Source: Neopestalotiopsis rosae (lineage: Eukaryota; Ascomycota; Sordariomycetes; Amphisphaeriales; Sporocadaceae). Taken from it: a stretch of 64,000 nucleotides of DNA. The first letter of the stretch is position 1, and each line of letters begins with the position of its first letter. The stretch is from contig JALGAS010000003.1 of the NCBI GenBank assembly GCA_023078685.1, forward strand, positions 4,588,001 to 4,652,000. The letters are read 5' to 3'. The notes under the pieces were generated by a model. That model saw only the letters and a program-made list of their open reading frames with translations. It ran no database searches and was not told where the DNA came from. Below are positions 58,903 through 64,000 of this stretch, piece after piece. The position numbers were made by a program, and so were the translations under genes.

Positions 58903-60781
58903 CTACTGATCATCCAGTTTTCTTGGCGTCATCCTCATCATGAATTCCTGGCCCTCCTTGCAGTCAGCAAGACCCAGGACAGGCTTGCCCAGATCCGGCT
59001 CCAGAACAGTATGCGCACCCGTCATTTCCACATCAAACCGCTGCACTACCATTGCAACGAAAAGCATGGTTTCCCGCTTCGCGATGAAATGACCCGGACA
59101 CATGGTTTTGCCGCCACCGAAGGGTCGCCAGCCTGGTCCTCTAGTAAGTCTACCGGCACGGCCCTCGAAGCGCTGGGGTCGGAAGTCTTGAATTTCCTCC
59201 CCGAACACCGATTCGTTGAAATGCAGGAGACGATATGGTACCAGAATCTTGTTGCCTTTCCGCATCAATCGGCCGCCGATGACAGTATTGCGAGTGAGCA
59301 CTCGGGCCGATGCCGAATTGGAGCTCAACCGCAAGGTTTCAAACCATGCATGCTCAAGTGTCGGGCAATCATTATGCAAATGATCAATGTTGATGAGGGT
59401 GCCCTTATTGAACGCTGATGCGCATTCCTCACGAATGAGAGGAATAAGCGACGGGTTGCTGAGGAGATGGTAGAGAAGCCAGAAGGCAGCTTTGCGGGTG
59501 TTCGTACTCACTCTGCCATGCAAACGATGATTAGCGTTGATTGAAACCGTTTCTAGCAATTTGCTTGGTTGTACTTACACCCAATAAACCATCACCATGA
59601 ACCTTGCCATGTCATGGTCACTGATACCTAACGCTCGGCACTCATCCTCGACGGCCTTGGTAAACCAGGCATCCCCATTGCGCTGTGTCTGGGGTATCTC
59701 GAAATAACGCAAGAATATGTTCTGGATTCGGTCCATGGCCGCGTGCATCTTACGGCTGAATACTCGCGGATATTGGTACAGGACTTGCCAGCTCAATTCG
59801 TCGTACTCGAGGAACGTGGTGGCCATGTCTGGCTCAATCTGCTGAAGAGTATCCCCAAAGTAGGCTATTTCCCCAGCCCGTGTGAAAAACTCAGAACACC
59901 ACTTCACGACTGGTACGTCTACGGCGGTAAAGCCGGGTGAAAAGACAGCGTATGAGGCACATAGCTTTTTCATCGCTGAAATGTGCAAGTGGCGGTCAAA
60001 CCACCCAGCCATGGTCGTTTCGAGGAGATTTAGGTTCTGACCAGGAAACAGTTGATGGTGATGCATATCGCGGACGAAGTAGCCCAGAGCTTGTCCTTCG
60101 GGATTGGGGAAACCGAGTTTGTCTTTTGGAAGAGGAGTTTGAAAAACAGCGTCGAGTGTATCCTTGGTCAGCCCAAGGTAGCTCATCAGTCCAACCAAGA
60201 ATTCTTCAAATGAGAGCGAATCAGTATTCTTATAGACTTCGACAGTGTGTCGCGGATTTGTGATGACGTAGAAAGTCGACCCGAACGCAGTAATGGCAAA
60301 TGGGTCTCTTTTTTCTCCAAAGTAACGGCTGTTTGCAGCAATTTGTGAGTTGATATGCTTCATTGGCAAGAATGCCGCAAGGTGAGAAGTATACAAAATG
60401 CAGAGAAAGCAATTCTTACCTTGTCTTGATCAATAGAGCATATGAATTGTGAAAGAACGAAAATCCATGGCCTAAGGTTTCCATCAGCCACGTCTATCAC
60501 TAAGTTTGTGTAGAACAAATCTCACCTAAGACTACAGACATGTTAGTATCACCACTTCAGTAACTTTCTGCATCGTACAGAATGGTAAACTCACTTGGGA
60601 TCCAGTATGGCAATTCTTTTGGCTCGTGTGGATGAAGCAACGGGCGAAGTGTAAACTTCCAAAATCTCCAGACTACCAAGAGAAGCAGCAAGAGACAAAT
60701 GTAGACTATAGGAGGTTGAGCTAGATGCAGCATGGTTTGATATGCCCACTGCAGGTTACCATCTAGAGAGTATTCCGCCAT
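58903..60781 (-). CDS. Cytochrome P450 (CYP7/CYP8-like) with 6-nt microexon
   Basis: Five exons (60781-60595, 60531-60526, 60471-60420, 60328-59579, 59512-58903) encode 534 residues. An N-terminal hydrophobic anchor (about 24-44) precedes L-P-Y-W-I-P. The second exon is just TCTTAG; splicing it in restores P-I-L-G-H-G-F-S-F-F, the conserved hinge of this group. Other blocks are Y-F-G-E-K-R-D-P-F, the K-helix F-E-T-L-R (E390, R393) and the heme loop F-G-G-G-K-T-M-C-P-G-H with Cys about 460. The C-P-G-H heme loop and W-R-P-F-G-G-G are typical of P450s related to CYP7/CYP8 (sterol 7-alpha-hydroxylase, prostacyclin synthase-like), which in fungi occur in terpenoid, sterol or polyketide modification. 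The I-helix (T-R-K-A-A-F-W) lacks the usual acid-Thr pair, as in many isomerase-type P450s. Confidence 0.92.
60526..60531 (-). other. 6-nt microexon of the second P450
   Basis: TCTTAG (read on the minus strand) is flanked by a 63-nt intron with GTGAGT donor, TACTAAC branch site and TAG acceptor, and by a 54-nt intron with GTGAGA donor and TAG acceptor. It contributes parts of Ile, Leu and Gly codons. Skipping keeps frame but replaces I-L-G with a single Ser. Confidence 0.75.
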
Positions 60782-61831
60782 GAGTGAAGTATTGTATAAT
60801 ATTTCAGGTCCAATGTGATATTGTTCAAGACGAGCTGGAAATAGTCAAGCAAAGGTAGAGCGTGCTTAAGATGTATTAACAGTTGATCAGAGATGTCCTC
60901 TCGAGATGTCCTCTCATGCACAGAAGAGAGGCTTTCAATCCCGAAACTGATAGTATCCCGTCTGTGGCTATGCAAGGTAGAAAGAGCTGCTTGGACTAAT
61001 GACGACCCGGACCTTAAGCGGTGACCCACTGCAACGTTGAACTGTTCACCTCTCTTACTACATCCACTCCCCTCATGGTTCCGACCATTATGCAATGTCT
61101 CGACAAGGTTTCCAGGGCTTAAATGTTACATTGGGGTCCATCTCGACCGTTCCGTAGGTGACTTCACATCAAGCGGCAGAGCAGGGACAACCAGGATTTT
61201 TTTGCTGACCAATAACGACACTATGTTGGTCTCGAGTCGTGAGATCAAATCCAAAAATTACACCAGCCCACTTCTTGTCAAGACACTGCAGGGGACAATG
61301 CAGGTAGACGCTCGTGATATCTAGGCATATGTGATTATATCGCATGATGGATGTGATGAGCTGCATGGAGCCGCGGGCGTTTGGTTACATGGGGGAAGTA
61401 AGCCTGCGCCGTCGGTGATGTGTTCTCTGGGAGTTGAATGTCGAGAATGTGTTCTCGTGCACCTAGGCTAGGCCTGCTTCGAAACTATTTGGAAAACAGC
61501 TGATCAATACCTCATTTCGGATCTGACAATCAGTATCCGCATGGCCCCATGAATAGTACCGCTGTGACATATCCTGACCCGTGAATTACATGCGCGTACC
61601 TATACTATTTACCGTGACTCTATGGGAGCAATATGCAAGCACTGAAACGAAATACAGGCGTGGTACGTTGGGCACTTGCGTGAACAGTGATACCACGAGT
61701 GTTATCAACTAGTTCATCATACAAGATATACGGCCTGAATTCTGATTACAACAAGCTTTCCATTGTTACATCTGATCGTTTCCAATTTGCCAAATCTACC
61801 TAGTGCTTCAGTCACTGACTATAGTCCCAAC
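60782..61831. other. Intergenic, upstream of second P450
   Basis: 1.05 kb between the P450 start and the SDR stop, both on the minus strand. ORFs at 60763-61095 (minus) and 61037-61324 (plus) are unsupported. A T/A-rich AATATTATAC element lies about 25-35 bases before the P450 start. Confidence 0.5.
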
Positions 61832-63055
61832 TCATTTCCAGTTGACAAGTGAGGTATCGTCCACTGTAAGTTGCGTGTATCTCACACTGTCTCTCCAGAC
61901 CATTGCCTGCTTCCTGGCATCTGCGGCCTCAGGTACTACATCTTCCAGCTCAGATCCATTCAAATATTTGCCTCTGAGGTCAGGATTGGCATCAAATGCA
62001 GCATTGACTACATCGGTACTTGACTTGCTGATGGTTCGGATGACTCCGTTGGGTTGATACCATGTCATCAGTGGTGCCAATAGCGGAATGATGTACGGGA
62101 AGAGGAGTACACGAGCAAACCAATCCCCTCGTCGGACGAGGTCAGTACCCATAGATCCTGGTTCGATGGCAACGACGGAAATATTGCTGAGTGCCGGATC
62201 GGAGTCGAGGCGGCGTTGCTGAGACGTGACATGTCAGCCATGTGTTTAATCTTGAGAGGACAAATGAAATATATCGGGCTGAAAAAATGGAACGCAGGAT
62301 GTGATGGCAAACTCATCAAGGGACGTATGAAAAAGCTACATCGTCCTTACCAGCTCTCCCACGTTCATTATGGAACACATCTTGGATGCACCATATCGGC
62401 GTGTGCCCGCTAATCGGGGTAGTTCGTTCGGCTGGTTGGGACACCAAGTGCCTCGGGCAATGTCATCAATGTTGTCGTGGCGGAAAAAGGTCTGCCACTT
62501 CTCATCATTGTAATACCCGTCAATCTTGTGGACTGGGTGATGGGTGCTATTGACCATGTGAATGATGTCCCTGAATGTGGCCTGAGGTGCTTACTCATAA
62601 CTGTTACTCCCGACCACGACGATTCTCCCATTGGCGGGATCCATGCTCTTGAGCAGCTTAAGAGCTAGCAACCAATGTCCCAAGTAATTGCTCGTAAAGC
62701 TGGTTTCAAACCCCTCTTCAGTAAGGCTCTCTTTTCCCATGTCATGGAATCCGGCGTTCAGAATCAGCGCGCGAAGGGGAGGAATTTCGCCATTTGCCAC
62801 GCGGGAGTTGATAGCGTCCGAAACCTTCCGAACATCAGATATTAGGGACAACTCCAAAGTTAGAATCTCATAGGAGTAGGATGAAGGTGCGCGGGCAAGG
62901 ATCGCCTTGACCCTCTTGGCCGTGGCGGGGTTGCGAACGGTGAAGACGCCATGATATGCTTTGAGCTCAGGAGTTGAGAGCAACTTGGAGACGATCCCAG
63001 ACCCCAGCCCGCCATTGGCACCAGTCACTAAGATGCTGCCTTTGAGGCTGGCCAT
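61832..63055 (-). CDS. Short-chain dehydrogenase/reductase
   Basis: Three exons (63055-62595, 62546-62351, 62218-61832) encode 347 residues. The cofactor loop T-G-A-N-G-G-L-G-S-G-I (11-21), the N-A-G motif (L-I-L-N-A-G), the catalytic Y205-G-A-S-K209 and E-P-G-S-M-G are all intact. The first intron is 48 nt and starts right at an apparent in-frame stop (GAG TAA); removing it gives G-S-N-S-Y-D-T-H-H-P, in line with the family's G-S-W-x-H-x-P block. The wording resembles fungal retinol-dehydrogenase-like SDRs that oxidise or reduce alcohols and ketones with NAD(P)H, frequent members of natural-product clusters. It is the last gene before the right edge and on the same strand as the preceding P450 and FAD oxidase. 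Confidence 0.94.
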
Positions 63056-64000
63056 TTGTGCGTTGTTCGTTGTGCGTATTGGAATCGCAGGAGTTTGTGG
63101 GGTGTAGAAGCAAAAGATGAAGATTTTTGGTCAATTTACGGCACTGGCCGCGCGTGCCGAGCCGTAATAAGACTGATATTCCTGACAGCAGGATATTCAA
63201 GTGGTCACATTTGTATCTCCCGACGAGATGCCGAGCGTGAGAACGCAGAATCCTGCCGATTCGTTGTCGTTTGAAGATTGTCAACTGCGCCACTGTGCTG
63301 CAAGAGGACCAACAATCAGAAAGATTCGCTATACAGCGTCAGGCAGCTGACTGTATGGTCCAAAAAGACCTCACGTAGGGGCCGAATCACGGCTACATTC
63401 ATTTTGTAGGGTCACATTCGGTGAATGGTTTATGCAGTTGGTTCTTTCATGTCGGCGTGAGAGCTACATGTATCCACAAAGCTCACAACTTCAACAGCAG
63501 CAACCTACTACATACCTAGTGAAATGACTGATCCGACCCTCGCTTTCGTGAGTTGGAAGAGCGATGGAGGGAGGCCATTGGGCACCACCTGCAGCTGTCC
63601 ATCGGGGCGAGGCGCGTAGCATAAGGTAATGCAGTTGGGGGCCTAAACATGCAAGCCGCCGCGGAAAGATTGTTTACCATGGCGAGCATGGGTGTCTAAA
63701 CTGCAGGTGGGGTGTTGGTGCGCGCGTTCCAGGTTGGTCGCAATCCCGGTAACACAAGATTGCGAAAGTGTAACAGAACCAGCTTAATAGGGAAATCTTT
63801 GGTAGGCATCGGTTTGGCTTATAATAGAATTGAAAAGTTGACGGCTAATGATCTGTAGATGTTGGTAATCTATCCACGCCCCCACAGCAGTGGTTCCCTT
63901 GACATGGAGAACGACAATCAATAGTGGTATTCTCTTTGTACAGATTAGGGAGTATACCGTTAATAATTGCGGGCCTTTTATCCGGCATCACTAGCAGGCA
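63056..64000. other. Upstream region of SDR to window edge
   Basis: 945 bases with no supported coding sequence. It includes the SDR promoter; no start of a further gene can be recognised before the edge. Confidence 0.5.

Noticed and set aside
62540..62600. In-frame TAA in the SDR suggesting a pseudogene
   Set aside because: A 48-nt GT-AG intron (62594-62547) removes it and restores the family's conserved block; the rest of the gene is intact.
45002..63055. A complete secondary-metabolite cluster with its own backbone
   Set aside because: No ketosynthase, adenylation, terpene cyclase or prenyltransferase motif was found in any frame; only tailoring-type enzymes are present.
1..64000. tRNA or rRNA genes
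   Set aside because: A few GGTTCGA-like B-box strings occur, but none sits in a sequence I could fold into a cloverleaf. A covariance-model scan would be decisive.

Overview
This is nuclear DNA from a filamentous ascomycete, most likely a sordariomycete and perhaps of Hypocreales. The evidence is short GT-AG introns (about 48-125 nt, most with clear GTAAGT/GTGAGT-type donors), HET-domain proteins, Zn2Cys6 and C2H2 regulators, a CBM20-bearing alpha-amylase, several cytochrome P450s, and the TAGGTACC/CCTAGG palindromes often seen in such genomes. Splicing was reconstructed by hand: every junction proposed keeps the reading frame and joins recognisable protein blocks. I find about 22 protein genes. 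No tRNA, rRNA, CRISPR array or intact transposon was seen.

Left part (1-24 kb), mostly conserved cell biology. A C2H2 zinc-finger gene runs off the left edge. Next come the actin-patch adaptor Abp1, a small Gln/Pro-rich protein with a Cys-rich tail, a fungal transcription-factor-like protein without a zinc cluster, a HET-domain gene, a Grx3/4-type monothiol glutaredoxin, and a membrane-anchored multicopper oxidase. Gene-free stretches of 3-3.7 kb separate several of these.

Middle part (24-44 kb). A Zn2Cys6 regulator is followed by a 12-exon secreted alpha-amylase (GH13 plus CBM20), convergent with a small secreted protein of a conserved fungal family. Then come Lsm8, a nucleoside hydrolase, a Lys-rich membrane-anchored protein, and an NmrA-like oxidoreductase.

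Right part (45-63 kb), an accessory block. It holds a type-B carboxylesterase and an epoxide hydrolase sharing a 351-bp divergent promoter, a P450 of the pisatin-demethylase type, a small membrane/coiled-coil protein, a second HET-domain gene with an unclear 5' end, a secreted berberine-bridge-type FAD oxidase, a second P450 (CYP7/CYP8-like) with a probable 6-nt microexon, and a short-chain dehydrogenase. These enzymes could act one after another on a lipophilic substrate (oxidation, epoxide opening, ester cleavage, dehydrogenation). No polyketide, peptide or terpene synthase is in view. The block is therefore a candidate tailoring or catabolic cluster whose core enzyme is absent or lies beyond the right edge. 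That is the best lead for an undescribed system here, and it is an inference from gene content only.
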